Positions 16,819 through 25,645 of a stretch of DNA of 64,000 nucleotides are shown here, piece by piece. How positions within the stretch are numbered: position 1 is the stretch's first letter; every line of letters begins with the position of its first letter. The stretch is from contig CAWFBT010000027.1 of assembly GCA_963814095.1 (NCBI GenBank), forward strand, positions 62,001-126,000. Reading direction: 5' to 3'. The notes under the pieces are model-generated. The model was not told the origin of the DNA. It made no database searches and saw only the letters and a list, made by a program, of their open reading frames with translations. Both the position numbers and the translations under genes were made by a program. Source of the DNA: JACVRW01 sp963814095 (GTDB lineage Bacteria; Actinomycetota; Thermoleophilia; Solirubrobacterales; Thermoleophilaceae).

Positions 16819-16831
16819 AAGGAGGCAGACA

Positions 16832-18301
16832 ATGTCCTACAAGATCGACTTGTCTGGTCTGAGCCGGGACGGCGAGGTCTCTCTCACGCAGCAGCTCGTC
16901 GACCGTTTCACGCGGGCGATCGACGAGGTCGACCTCGAACCGGGCGAGAAGCTGCCGCCCACGCGCGAGCTCGCCGCCGAGGTCGGCGTGAACCACCTGA
17001 CGGCCGCGCGCGTGTACCGCAAGCTCGCCGAGCTCGGCTATGTGACCGCCTCCGTGGGCCGCGGCACCTTCGTGCGCGCGCTCGCGCCCGAGGCGAGCGA
17101 GGAGTTCGGCGACGACTGGCAGGTCTACGCGCTGCCCGAGCACGCCGTGACCTATCCGGAGCGGGTCTTGGCGGACACCTTCGCCAGCGCCGGCGACCCC
17201 GACGTGATCTCGCTCGCGATCGGCTGGCCCTCGCCGCGGCTCTATCCCACCGCCGAGCTCGCGCGGATCACCGCCGACGTCTTCGAGGAGGAGGGCGGCG
17301 AGGCGCTTTCGTATCTCCCGGCAGAGGGGCTGTATGCGTTCCGCGAGCAGCTCGCGCTGCGCGGGCGCCACTACGGCTGGGCCGACGAGCCGGACGAGAT
17401 CGTGGTCGTGTCGGGCGCCAAGCAGGGGCTCAACCTGGCCGCCAACGCGACGCTCGAGGAGGGCGACGTCGCCGTGGTCGAGTCACCCACGTTCCTCGGC
17501 CTGCTCGAGTCCCTGCGCAACACGGGTGCGCGTGTGATCGGCGTGCCGGTCGACGAGGACGGCCTCGACGTGGACGCGCTCGAGCGCCAGCTCGCGCGCC
17601 ACGAGGTCAAGCTCGTCGCGCTGCAGACGGCCTGCCAGAACCCGACGGGGCGCAACCTCTCCGAGGAGCGCCGCCAGCGCCTCGCTCAACTTGCTGTCGA
17701 GCGCAACTTCTTCATCATCGAGGATCGCGTGTACGCGGACACGAGCTTCGACGGCAGCGCCCCGCGACCGATCCGCGAGCTCGTCCCGGCGCACGTGATC
17801 TACGTGAACTCGCTCTCGAAGGTGGTCGGCGGCGGGCTGCGCGCCGGCTGGGTGGTCGCGCGCGGGCCCGTTCGCGAGCGGATCGCCATGCTGAAGCTGG
17901 CCGACGACTTCCACAGCCCCCACGCTGATCCAGCACATGGCCGCGCGCTGGCTCGCCACCGGCAGGCACGACCGCTACGTCGAGGGCACGCTGCCGTTCT
18001 ACCGCGAGCGCCGCGACGCGCTCATGGAGGCCCTCGAGCGCCACCTGCCGGGCGAGTACCGGGCGGACATCCCGAGCGGAGGCCACCACGTGTGGGTCAC
18101 GCTCACGCGCTCGCTCGACGAGCGCGCCTCTACGCGGAAGCACACCGCCACGGGGTACCTTCACGCCGGGCAGCGCCGTGTCCGTCGACCGTCCCACGCA
18201 GACGTCTCCTCCGGCTGTCGTTCTCGCTGCTCGATCCGGCGGAATTGGACGAGGGCGTCAAGCGCATCGCTCGCGCACTGCGCGAGATGCGTCGCCGGTA
18301 G
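16832..18301 (+). CDS. MocR-type GntR/aminotransferase regulator, frameshifted
   Basis: PLP-binding transcription factor of about 489 residues. It starts at ATG 16832 with AAGGAGG about 9 bases upstream. The N-terminal GntR winged helix is KLPPTRELAAEVGVNHLTAA then YRKLAELGYVTASVGRGTFV. A fold-type I aminotransferase domain follows (SLAIGWPSPRLYP; SYLPAEGLYAFREQLA; QTACQNPTGRNLS) with the PLP lysine in YVNSLSKVVGGGLRAGW. Near 17926 the frame shifts to HMAARWLATGRHDRYVEGTL and on to GGHHVWVTLTRSL; further shifts occur near 18125, 18150 and 18205, before the natural end RIARALREMRRR. Net frame is restored. It probably regulates the divergent GNAT-like gene. Confidence 0.85.
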   Translation: MSYKIDLSGLSRDGEVSLTQQLVDRFTRAIDEVDLEPGEKLPPTRELAAEVGVNHLTAARVYRKLAELGYVTASVGRGTFVRALAPEASEEFGDDWQVYALPEHAVTYPERVLADTFASAGDPDVISLAIGWPSPRLYPTAELARITADVFEEEGGEALSYLPAEGLYAFREQLALRGRHYGWADEPDEIVVVSGAKQGLNLAANATLEEGDVAVVESPTFLGLLESLRNTGARVIGVPVDEDGLDVDALERQLARHEVKLVALQTACQNPTGRNLSEERRQRLAQLAVERNFFIIEDRVYADTSFDGSAPRPIRELVPAHVIYVNSLSKVVGGGLRAGWVVARGPVRERIAMLKLADDFHSPHADPAHGRALARHRQARPLRRGHAAVLPRAPRRAHGGPRAPPAGRVPGGHPERRPPRVGHAHALARRARLYAEAHRHGVPSRRAAPCPSTVPRRRLLRLSFSLLDPAELDEGVKRIARALREMRRR

Positions 18302-18327
18302 CGGCACGCAGTCGCGGCGCCGATGTC

Positions 18328-18582
18328 CTAGCGGACGAGCCGCGTCAGACCGCTGCGGCTCAACAGCACCGAGTCGGCCAGCTCGGACATGCGCATGCGG
18401 CCGTCGGGCTCGTCGGCCAGGAAGAGCAGCACCTCGTAGGAGGACAGCGGCAGGCCGTGAACCTCGGTCAGCTCGGCGTCGAGGGCCTTTGTGAGCTCCG
18501 CGTGCACGCGCAGCATTCCGCGCCATGCGCCCAGCTCCTCGCGGTCGAGAAGTTGAATCCTGTCGTCGCCGTTGATGCTCAT
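18328..18582 (-). pseudogene. Truncated MarR-family regulator
   Basis: 84 residues from ATG 18582: MLRVHAELTKALDAELTEVH, then GLPLSSYEVLLFLADEPDGR and MSELADSVLLSRSGLTRLVR, then stop. This is the dimer helix and the helix-turn-helix of a MarR protein, but the chain ends at the recognition helix; the wing and C-terminal helices are absent and no continuation is found in the other frames, which are antisense to the mocR 3' end. It may be the remnant of a deletion against mocR, or an assembly join. It lies downstream of the molybdenum hydroxylase operon in the same orientation. Confidence 0.7.
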
Positions 18583-18603
18583 AGGGCTGCGCCCCAGTTA
18601 GTT

Positions 18604-18626
18604 GCGGGCACAACAAGTGTACCCGC
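18604..18626. promoter_or_regulatory. Imperfect palindrome upstream of the truncated marR
   Basis: A 23-base imperfect inverted repeat with arms GCGGGCACAA and GTGTACCCGC (8 of 10 pairs) lies between the end of mocA and the start of the truncated MarR gene, about 22 bases upstream of the latter. It is a candidate MarR operator. Confidence 0.4.
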
Positions 18627-18647
18627 TGTGGCGCGGGTCGAGGCGGA

Positions 18648-19229
18648 TCAGGCGACGGGACCGCCGGCCCGAAGCGCGTCGAGCTCGGCGGGCGTATCCA
18701 CGTCCTCGCCGCCGCCGAGGTCGTCGCAGGGCACTTCCTCGACCCGGGCGCTCAGCAGCAGATTGCGGGCACCGTGGTCGCCGGTCACGTCACGCAGCCG
18801 CTCGAACAGCGCGTGCTCGAGCAGCACGGGATGGCCGGGGTCGCCGCCATAGGTGGCTCGCACGGCCTGCGCCGCGCCGCCGCGGGCGGCGATCACGCGG
18901 CGGATCGCGTCGGGCGAGAGGCGCGGCTGGTCGCCGAGGGTGACCACCACCGCCTCACAGTCCGCCAGCGCCTCGAGCCCGGACGCGAGCGAGGCCGACT
19001 GGCCCTCCTCCCAGCGCGAGCAGATTCGTGACTCCGCGCCGTGCAGGTCGACGGTCGCCTCCACCTCCTCGGCAGCCGCGCCCAGCACCACCACGACCCG
19101 GCCCACCGGCGACGTGGTCATCGCTCGAACCGAATGCTCGAGCAGCGGCCGGCCGTCGAGCTCGGCGAGCTGCTTCGAGCCGCCGAAGCGGGTACCGGCA
19201 CCAGCGGCGAGTACGAGGCCACCGATCAC
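18648..19229 (-). CDS. mocA: Molybdenum cofactor cytidylyltransferase (MocA-like NTP transferase)
   Basis: 193 residues from GTG 19229, overlapping the XdhC stop (GTGA). The nucleotidyltransferase signature VLAAGAGTRFGGSKQLAELD, VVVVLGAAAEEVE, VVVTLGDQPRLSPDAIR and TYGGDPGHPVLLEHALFERL are typical of MocA/MobA. MocA-type enzymes attach CMP to molybdopterin to form the MCD cofactor of xanthine dehydrogenase-family enzymes. Being the last gene of this operon fits maturation of the CoxSLM enzyme. MobA activity (GMP) is less likely in this context. Confidence 0.87.
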   Translation of the reverse strand: MIGGLVLAAGAGTRFGGSKQLAELDGRPLLEHSVRAMTTSPVGRVVVVLGAAAEEVEATVDLHGAESRICSRWEEGQSASLASGLEALADCEAVVVTLGDQPRLSPDAIRRVIAARGGAAQAVRATYGGDPGHPVLLEHALFERLRDVTGDHGARNLLLSARVEEVPCDDLGGGEDVDTPAELDALRAGGPVA

Positions 19230-20308
19230 GCGCCGACCTCGTGGATGCGCCCGCCGGCGTCCGAGAGGCGGCCGCCGGCACGCCCGTTGCGTACCGCCAC
19301 GACCTCGGCCATGATCGAGAGCGCCGTCTCCTCCGGCGTCACGGCGCCCAGGTCGAGCCCGATCGGAGCGGCCACCCGGTCGAGCAGCTCCTCGTCGAGC
19401 CCCGCGGCGAGCAGCCGCTCTCGGCGCTGCGCCTGCGCGCGGCGGCTGCCCATCGCGCCGACGTACGGCGCCTCCGAGTGCAAGCGCGAGCTCGAGCGCC
19501 GCGTCGTCGAGCTTGGGATCGTGGGTGAGAACCGCGATGTAGGTGGCGCGGTCGATGCCGCCGAGCCGCGCGAACGCCTCGTCGGGCCACGCGGCGATTA
19601 CCTCCTCGGCCTCGGGAAAGCGCTCGGGCGTGGCGAACTGCGAACGCGGGTCGCATACGAAGGGCCGCCATCCGGCGGCCCTTGCGAGACGGCAGAGCGC
19701 CGCCGCGTAGTCGACGGCCCCGAAGACGACGAGCCGCGGCGCCGGCGCGGTCACGTCCACGAACAGGGTTACGTCGCCCGCCTCACGTAGCTCGGAGCGC
19801 TCCGCCCACATCAGCTCCTCGGCGGCCTCGACGGCCACGCGATCGAGCTCGGGGCTGCCGAGCCCGCCTTCCGTCGCGCCGTCGGCGCTCACCAGCAGCT
19901 TGGCGCCGAGGTCGCCGCCGGCGATCACGCTGACGAGCGCGGCGCGGCCGTCCTCGCCCGCGATGCGGGCGAATTCCTCCCAGGCGCTCACGGCTCGAGT
20001 CGTATTCCTCCACGAACACGTCGATCTCGCCGCCGCACGGCAGCCCGACGTCCCACGCATCGCTGTCCGCGATGCCGAAATGCAGCAGCTTCGGGCCGTC
20101 GCCGGCGAGCACGTCGGCCGCCGACCTCGACGACGGCGCCCTCGACGCATCCGCCGGAAACGGCGCCCGACACCTCGCCGTGCTCGTTCACGGCCATCTT
20201 CGCTCCCGGCGGACGGGGCGCGGAGCGCTTTACCGCGACCACGGTCGCTATTGCGACGCGGTCGCCGCGATCGCGCCAACCACGTACGTCTTCCAGCACA
20301 TCCTTCAC
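19226..20308 (-). CDS. XdhC/CoxF-family molybdoenzyme maturation protein, frameshifted
   Basis: About 360 residues when joined. From GTG 20308: VLEDVRGWRDRGDRVAIATV and the XdhC signature GEVSGAVSGGCVEGAVVE. A shift near 20125 gives LLHFGIADSDAWDVGLPCGG, then a shift near 19995 gives the Rossmann part (RLVVFGAVDYAAALCRLARA; ATYIAVLTHDPKLDDAALEL). A shift near 19490 gives the C-terminal YVGAMGSRRAQAQRRERLLA. XdhC proteins bind the Mo cofactor, protect its sulfurated form and deliver it to the large subunit. All three shifts are of the same sense (one extra or two missing bases). It follows the VWA gene after a 58-base gap, the only sizeable gap in the operon. Confidence 0.85.
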
Positions 20309-20366
20309 AGGGCCTTCCCTCCTCGCGCTCCTTTCCCAGAACCACTCATCTCAAGCCATATTCCTT

Positions 20367-21520
20367 TCACTTCAGTCCACTTTCCATCAACTCTGCCAGC
20401 TCCTCCAGCGATGCAAGCGAGTTGCCCGCGAGGAAGTGATCGACGTGCGGAAGCGCCGCCTGCATGCCGAGCGTGAGCGGCTCGTACGCGGGGTGCGCCT
20501 TCAGCGGATTGAGCCAGACCAGCGAGTGCGCGCAGCGCCCGAGCCGGGCCATCTCGGCGGCCAGCTGCTCCGGGTCGCCGCGGTCCCAGCCGTCCGAGAG
20601 CACGACCACGATCGCGCCGCGCCCGAGCCGCCGGCCGTGCTCGCGGTTGAGCGTGGCGAGCGCGTCGCCGATGCGCGTGCCGCCCGACCAGTCGTCGGCG
20701 GCGCCGGCGGCACGGTCGAGCGCGCGGTCGGGATCGCGGCCGCGAGAGCTCGGCGGTGACGCGCGTGAGACGGGTGCCGAACACGAACGCCTCGACGCGC
20801 CGGCGGGCGGCCACGCAGGCCTGCATGTACTGGAGCAGCATGCGCGCGTAGGGCTCCATCGAGCCCGAGACGTCGCAGACGAGCACGAGCGGGCGCGGGC
20901 GCTCGCCGGGCTCGCGCCAGTGGCGCTCGAACGGATCGCCGCCGCTCCGCAGCGACGCGCGGATCGTGCGGCGCAGGTCCGGCCGCGCGGCGTGCGGCGG
21001 AGCGCCTCGGCGCCGGGCCGGCCGGGTGCGGCGACTCGGCCGGATGGGGCCCGTGCCCGCGAGGCGCCGCATGATCGCGCGCGCGCCGCGGCGCTCGGCC
21101 TCGCTGTACTCGGCGAAGTCCTTGTCCGCCCGCAACTCGACGTCGGACCACGCGGCGGGCACGACCTCGATCTCCTCGGGCGTCGCCGGCGCCGCACCTC
21201 GGGCGCCGGCATCGCCACCCGCGGAAGCACGAGCGAGGCGACCTCGTCGAGCTCCGGGGGAACTCCGGGGTCTCGGGCAGCGGCGCCGAGAACCACTCGG
21301 CGAAGGCGGCGTCGAACGCTTCGAGGTCGTCCCGGCGCGAGCACAGCGAGGCGCGCAGGGCGAAATAGGCGGTGCTGCGGTCCGACGGGTCGATTGCGCC
21401 GAGCGCTCGGTGCGCCGCCAGCAGCTCGCCGATCCCGACGCGCGCGCCGCCGGCGCGCATGGACGCCACGAGCAGCGTCAGCCGCCCGGTCAGGCGGGCA
21501 CCGGGGCGGTCGCGCTTCAC
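20367..21520 (-). CDS. coxE: VWA-domain protein (CoxE family), frameshifted
   Basis: About 384 residues. From GTG 21520 (GTGA overlap with the ATPase gene): LTLLVASMRAGGARVGIGEL, STAYFALRASLCSRRDDLEA. After shifts near 21255 (a C-run) and 21195: VVPAAWSDVELRADKDFAEY and the VWA MIDAS-type DxSxS motif LVLVCDVSGSMEPYARMLLQ. After a shift near 20745: DWSGGTRIGDALATLNREHG and VVVLSDGWDRGDPEQLAAEM, ending ELAELMESGLK. CoxE works with the CoxD AAA ATPase in late assembly or metal-sulfur centre maturation of CO dehydrogenase-type enzymes. Arg-rich linker in the middle. Confidence 0.85.
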
Positions 21521-22359
21521 GGCTTGTCGCCCGCCATGTCGCGCAGCAGCCCGCCGTTCCGGACCTGGTCGATGTCCTCGCGCACCTTGAGCGCCACGCC
21601 GAGCGTCTCCTCGAGATCGTCAGAGTCGAGCGCGAGCAGCGCCTGCGCCCAGGCGATCGTCTCGCCGACGCCGGGCAGCTTGTAGAGGTCCTCGCCGCGC
21701 AGGCGCGCGACCGCGGCGCACACGCGCCCGGCCACCTCGTCCGAGACGCCCGGCAGCCGCGCGTGGACTATCTCCGTCTCGCGCGCGGGCGACGGGTAGT
21801 CGATCCAGTGGTAGAGGCAGCGGCGCTTGAGCGCGTCGTGGAGCTCACGCGTGCGGTTCGACGTCACGACCACGAGCGGCCGGCGCTCTGCCCGCACCGT
21901 CCCCAGCTCCGGAATCGAGACCTGGAAGTCCGACAGGAACTCGAGCAGGAAGGCCTCGAACTCGTCGTCGGCGCGGTCGATCTCGTCGATCAGGAGCACG
22001 ACCGGCTCGCTCGCCTGGAGCGCGTCGAGCAGCGGGCGGCGCAGCAGGAAGCGCTCCGAGTAGAGAGGCTCCTCGTCATCGCCCGCGCGCAGATGCAGCA
22101 GCTGGCGCGCGTAGTCCCAGTCGTAGAGCGCGTGATGGACATCGATGCCCTCGTGGCACTGGAGCCGGATCAGCCTGGCGCCGGTGGCGGCGGCGAGCGC
22201 CTTGCCGACCTCCGTCTTGCCCACGCCCGCCTCGCCCTCCAGCAGCAGCGGCTGCTCGAGCGCGACCGCCAGAAAGACGGCGACGGAGAGGCCCCGGTCG
22301 GCGAGATAGCTCTCGCCCGCCAGGGCCTCCTGGACGGCTACGGGGCTGTCGAGACTCAG
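21517..22359 (-). CDS. coxD: MoxR/CoxD-type AAA+ ATPase, apparent CTG start
   Basis: 280 residues. Walker A PLLLEGEAGVGKTEVGKAL, Walker B PVVLLIDEIDRADDEFEAFL, sensor 1 RPLVVVTSNRTRELHDALKR, and MoxR-typical LIRLQCHEGIDVHHALYDWD. The in-frame GTG at 22224 would remove half of the Walker A motif. The family N-terminus (PVAVQEALAGESYLADRGLS) is encoded upstream, and the only start-like codon is CTG at 22359, which overlaps the coxM TGA in a CTGA arrangement like the ATGA/GTGA links elsewhere in the operon. CoxD-type ATPases remodel the Mo-enzyme active site with CoxE. A sequence error turning ATG/GTG into CTG is possible. Confidence 0.88.
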   Translation of the reverse strand: MSLDSPVAVQEALAGESYLADRGLSVAVFLAVALEQPLLLEGEAGVGKTEVGKALAAATGARLIRLQCHEGIDVHHALYDWDYARQLLHLRAGDDEEPLYSERFLLRRPLLDALQASEPVVLLIDEIDRADDEFEAFLLEFLSDFQVSIPELGTVRAERRPLVVVTSNRTRELHDALKRRCLYHWIDYPSPARETEIVHARLPGVSDEVAGRVCAAVARLRGEDLYKLPGVGETIAWAQALLALDSDDLEETLGVALKVREDIDQVRNGGLLRDMAGDKP

Positions 22360-23201
22360 AGCCCTGCTGCCTCCTCCAGCGCCCGCCGCGTCAGCACGCG
22401 CGCGAGATGGCGCTTGTACTCGGGTGTCGCGTTCAGGTCGCCGGGCGGCTCGGTGCCCTCCGCTGCGTGCTGCGCGGCCGCGGCGATCGAGCCGGCGTCG
22501 AGGGCGCCACCGCGGAGCGCGTCCTCCGCAGTGATCGCTCGCACCGGCGTCGTGCCCATGTGTGTCAGCCCGATCCGAACGTCCGCGCAGGAGCCGTCGT
22601 CCGCCTTCTTCACGACCGCTGCCACACCCACCATCGTCCAGTCCTCGGCACGGCGGGTGAACTTCTCATAGCCGATGCCGTAGCCGTCGAGTGCAGGCAG
22701 GCGGATGCTCGTGATCACCTCGTCCTGGGCGAGCGTGGTCGTGAGGTAGTCCTCGAAAAGGTCGGCCGCGGCGATCTCGCGGGCGCCGCCCGGACCGCGG
22801 ACGGCCACCTCACCGTCGCAGACGACCAGCACGGCGGGCAGATCCGCGGCCGGATCGCCGTGTGCGAGCGAGCCGCCGATCGTGCCGCGGTTGCGCACCT
22901 GCTGGTCGGCGATCACGGACGCGGCGCGCGAGGGGAGCCCCAGCTCCGGTGTGTCCTGGAGGTCGGCGTGCCTTGTCATCGGCCCGATCCGCCAGGAGCC
23001 GTTGTCGCGCTCGATCCCGTGCAGCCCGGGGATGTTCTTCAGGTCGATCAGCACGGTCGGCGCGGCGAGCCGCAGCTTCATCAGCGGCAGCAGCGAGTGG
23101 CCGCCGGCGAGCAGCTTCGCGTCCTCGCCGTTTTCGTGGAGCATCCGGATCGCTTCCTCGAGGCTCTCTGGGGCCTCGTAGTCGAACGGTGCGGGGATCA
23201 T
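22356..23201 (-). CDS. coxM: FAD-binding (medium) subunit of CO dehydrogenase/xanthine dehydrogenase-family enzyme
   Basis: 281 residues, ATG 23201 overlapping the coxL stop (ATGA). FAD-binding PCMH-type domain: first pyrophosphate loop AKLLAGGHSLLPLMKLRLA, second flavin motif VRNRGTIGGSLAHGDPAADL, and a CO_deh_flav_C domain with ITAEDALRGGALDAGSIAAA. It transfers electrons from the [2Fe-2S] centres of the small subunit to an acceptor. Intact. Confidence 0.93.
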   Translation of the reverse strand: MIPAPFDYEAPESLEEAIRMLHENGEDAKLLAGGHSLLPLMKLRLAAPTVLIDLKNIPGLHGIERDNGSWRIGPMTRHADLQDTPELGLPSRAASVIADQQVRNRGTIGGSLAHGDPAADLPAVLVVCDGEVAVRGPGGAREIAAADLFEDYLTTTLAQDEVITSIRLPALDGYGIGYEKFTRRAEDWTMVGVAAVVKKADDGSCADVRIGLTHMGTTPVRAITAEDALRGGALDAGSIAAAAQHAAEGTEPPGDLNATPEYKRHLARVLTRRALEEAAGL

Positions 23202-25645
23202 GCGCCACCCCCTTCGTCCGGACTGGCGGGCCCGCTGCCCGACGCCCCCTGTCCGTGTTCTCCGAGCGGCCTGCCCTGCTCGGTGGCGCGCGGGCCATCG
23301 CTACGGCCCCTCGCCGCCTCGATCGCCTGCCAGACCCTCATCGGCGTCATCGGCATGTCGAGCTCGGTCACGCCGAGCGGCTCGATGGCGTCGAGCACCG
23401 CGGCCGCCACCGCCGGCGTCGCCGCGATCGTGCCCGCCTCGCCGATGCCCTTGACGCCGAGCGAGTTGACCGGCGACGGTGTCTCGGTGCGGTCGGTCTC
23501 GAATGACGGGATCTCCGCGGCCGTCGGCAGCGCGTAGTCGACGAAGGTGCCCGTGACCAGCTGACCGTCCTCGTCGTAGACGATCTGCTCGTAGAGCGCC
23601 TGGCCGATCGCGTGCGCGATGCCGCCGTGCACCTGGCCATCGATCAGCATCGGGTTGATCGCCGGACCGCAGTCGTCGACCGCGGCGTAGCGCACGACCG
23701 TGACCTTGCCGGTCTCCGCATCCACCTCGACGACGCACGCATGCGCGCCGAAGGGGAAGACGAAGTTCTCGGGGTCGTAGAAGGAGCTCTCCTCGAGGCC
23801 CGGCTCGATGTCCGTCGGCAGCTCGTTCGGCGGGATGTGCGCCGCGCCGGAGATCTCGGCCATCGTCATCGACTTGTCCGGCGAGCCCTTGACCTGGTAC
23901 TTGCCGTCCGTCAACTCGATGTCGTCGGGCGACGCCTCGAGCAGGGCAGCGCAGATGCGCTTGGCCTTGTCCTGCACCTTGCGAGCGGCGCGCGCGAGCG
24001 CCTCGCCGCCCACCGCCAGCGAGCGTGAGCCGTAGGTGTTCCACCCCCACGCGCCCTGGTCGGTGTCACCGTGCAGCACGGTCACGTTCTGCGGGTCGAT
24101 GCCGAGGATGTCGCCCGCGATCTGGGCGAAGGTCGTGTCGATGCCCTGGCCGTGAGGCGAGGTGCCCGAATAGACGATCGCCGAGCCGGTCGGCGTCACG
24201 CGCACGTTCGCCGACTCGTAGAACGCCGCGTGCAGGCCGACGCCCTGCGGCCCGACAGCGCGCGAGGGCGCCAGGCCGCAGACCTCGACCCAGGTCGAGA
24301 AGCCGACGCCTCGGTAGACGCCCTTGCCGCGCAGCTCCTCCTGCTCGCGGCGGAACTCGTCGAGGTCGAACTTCTCCAGCAGCTTGTCGAGCGTGCCGTG
24401 GTAGTCGCCCGAGTCGTAGGTGATCCCGAGCGCCGTGGTGAACGGGAACTCGTCCTTGGCGATGAAGTTCTTGCGCCGCAGCTCGAGCCGGTCCATGCCG
24501 AGCTCGTCGGCGAGCCTGTCCATCGCCAACTCGATCCAGTAGGTCGCCTCCGGTCGTCCTGCGCCGCGGATGGCGTCGGTGCACATCTTGTTCGTGAAGA
24601 CGCCGGTGATCTTGATGTCGATGGCGGGCCACTTGTAGCAGCCACCCATCACGGGGAAACCGAGCGTTGGGATGAACGGCGTGAGCAGCATCATGTAGGC
24701 GCCGAGGTCGGCGATGATGTCGGCCTTGCAGCCGGTGATCGTGCCGTCGCTCTTTGCGCCGAGCGTGATCGTGTTGATCTGGTCGCGGCCGTGGTGACTC
24801 GTCGTCATGTGCTCGGAGCGCGTCTCCGTCCATTTGACCGGGCGGCCGAGCCGCTTGGCGAGCGCAAGCACGAGTGCCTCCTCGCCGTACACCTGGAGCT
24901 TCGCCCCGAAGCCGCCGCCCACGTCCGGCGCCACCACGCGCAGCTTGTCCTCGGGGATTCCGAGCATGCCGCCGAGGATGAAGCGCGCGATGTGGGGGAT
25001 CTGGGTGGTCGTGTAGAGCGTCATGCCCTCCCCGCGCGGCTCAGCGATCGAGCAGCGTGGCTCGATCGGAGCGCCCGACGTCCGGTGATTCACGAATCGC
25101 TTCGTGATCGTGACGTCGGCCTCCGCGAGCGCCGCGTCGATGTCCCCGCCGGACACTCCCCACTCATGGGTCTTGTTGGTGCCGAGGCTTTCCCACACGA
25201 GCGGCGCGCCGCTCTCGAGCGCGGCCTCCGGATCGACGACCGCCGGCTTAGGGTCGTAGTCGACGATTACTTCCTCCGAGGCATCGACCGCGGCCCCACG
25301 ACTCGCCGCAACGACCACGGCCACAGGGTCGCCGACATGCTTGACCTCGCCGCGCTTGAGCGGCCAGTGGTCCGGTTTCCTGACCTCGACGCCGGGAGGA
25401 TTCCACACCGACGCGAGCCCGCTGGCGAAGTCAGCCGCGAGCTCCTCGCCGGTGAAGACGGCGACGACCCCAGGACGCTCCTTGGCGGCGGAGGTGTCGA
25501 TCGACTCGATGCCCGCATGCGCCTCGGTCGAGCGCACGATCACTGCGTGCAGCATCCCCGGAAGCTGGATGTCCTCCGTGTAGCGCCCCCGGCCGGTGAT
25601 CATCCGGGGGTCCTCCTTGCGCTTCATGGACGTACCGACGTTCAC
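23198..25645 (-). CDS. coxL: Molybdenum-binding large subunit, form II CODH-like / aldehyde oxidase family
   Basis: 815 residues from GTG 25645 (GTGA overlap with coxS). The domains are aldehyde oxidase/xanthine dehydrogenase a/b hammerhead (GRGRYTEDIQLPGMLHAVIV) followed by the Mo-binding domains (DVGGGFGAK; SGTSPHGQGIDTTFAQIAGD; catalytic Glu in GIGEAGT). The active-site loop reads AIRGAGRPEA, close to the AYRGAGR loop of form II (non-CO) enzymes; the AYxCSFR loop of true aerobic CO dehydrogenase is absent. So the substrate is probably an organic carbonyl or N-heterocycle rather than CO. Coupled with coxS and coxM. Confidence 0.93.
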   Translation of the reverse strand: MNVGTSMKRKEDPRMITGRGRYTEDIQLPGMLHAVIVRSTEAHAGIESIDTSAAKERPGVVAVFTGEELAADFASGLASVWNPPGVEVRKPDHWPLKRGEVKHVGDPVAVVVAASRGAAVDASEEVIVDYDPKPAVVDPEAALESGAPLVWESLGTNKTHEWGVSGGDIDAALAEADVTITKRFVNHRTSGAPIEPRCSIAEPRGEGMTLYTTTQIPHIARFILGGMLGIPEDKLRVVAPDVGGGFGAKLQVYGEEALVLALAKRLGRPVKWTETRSEHMTTSHHGRDQINTITLGAKSDGTITGCKADIIADLGAYMMLLTPFIPTLGFPVMGGCYKWPAIDIKITGVFTNKMCTDAIRGAGRPEATYWIELAMDRLADELGMDRLELRRKNFIAKDEFPFTTALGITYDSGDYHGTLDKLLEKFDLDEFRREQEELRGKGVYRGVGFSTWVEVCGLAPSRAVGPQGVGLHAAFYESANVRVTPTGSAIVYSGTSPHGQGIDTTFAQIAGDILGIDPQNVTVLHGDTDQGAWGWNTYGSRSLAVGGEALARAARKVQDKAKRICAALLEASPDDIELTDGKYQVKGSPDKSMTMAEISGAAHIPPNELPTDIEPGLEESSFYDPENFVFPFGAHACVVEVDAETGKVTVVRYAAVDDCGPAINPMLIDGQVHGGIAHAIGQALYEQIVYDEDGQLVTGTFVDYALPTAAEIPSFETDRTETPSPVNSLGVKGIGEAGTIAATPAVAAAVLDAIEPLGVTELDMPMTPMRVWQAIEAARGRSDGPRATEQGRPLGEHGQGASGSGPASPDEGGGA

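Noticed and set aside
23198..25645. Form I aerobic CO dehydrogenase (carboxydotrophy)
   Set aside because: The active-site loop is AIRGAGR, not the AYxCSFR motif with the copper-binding Cys.
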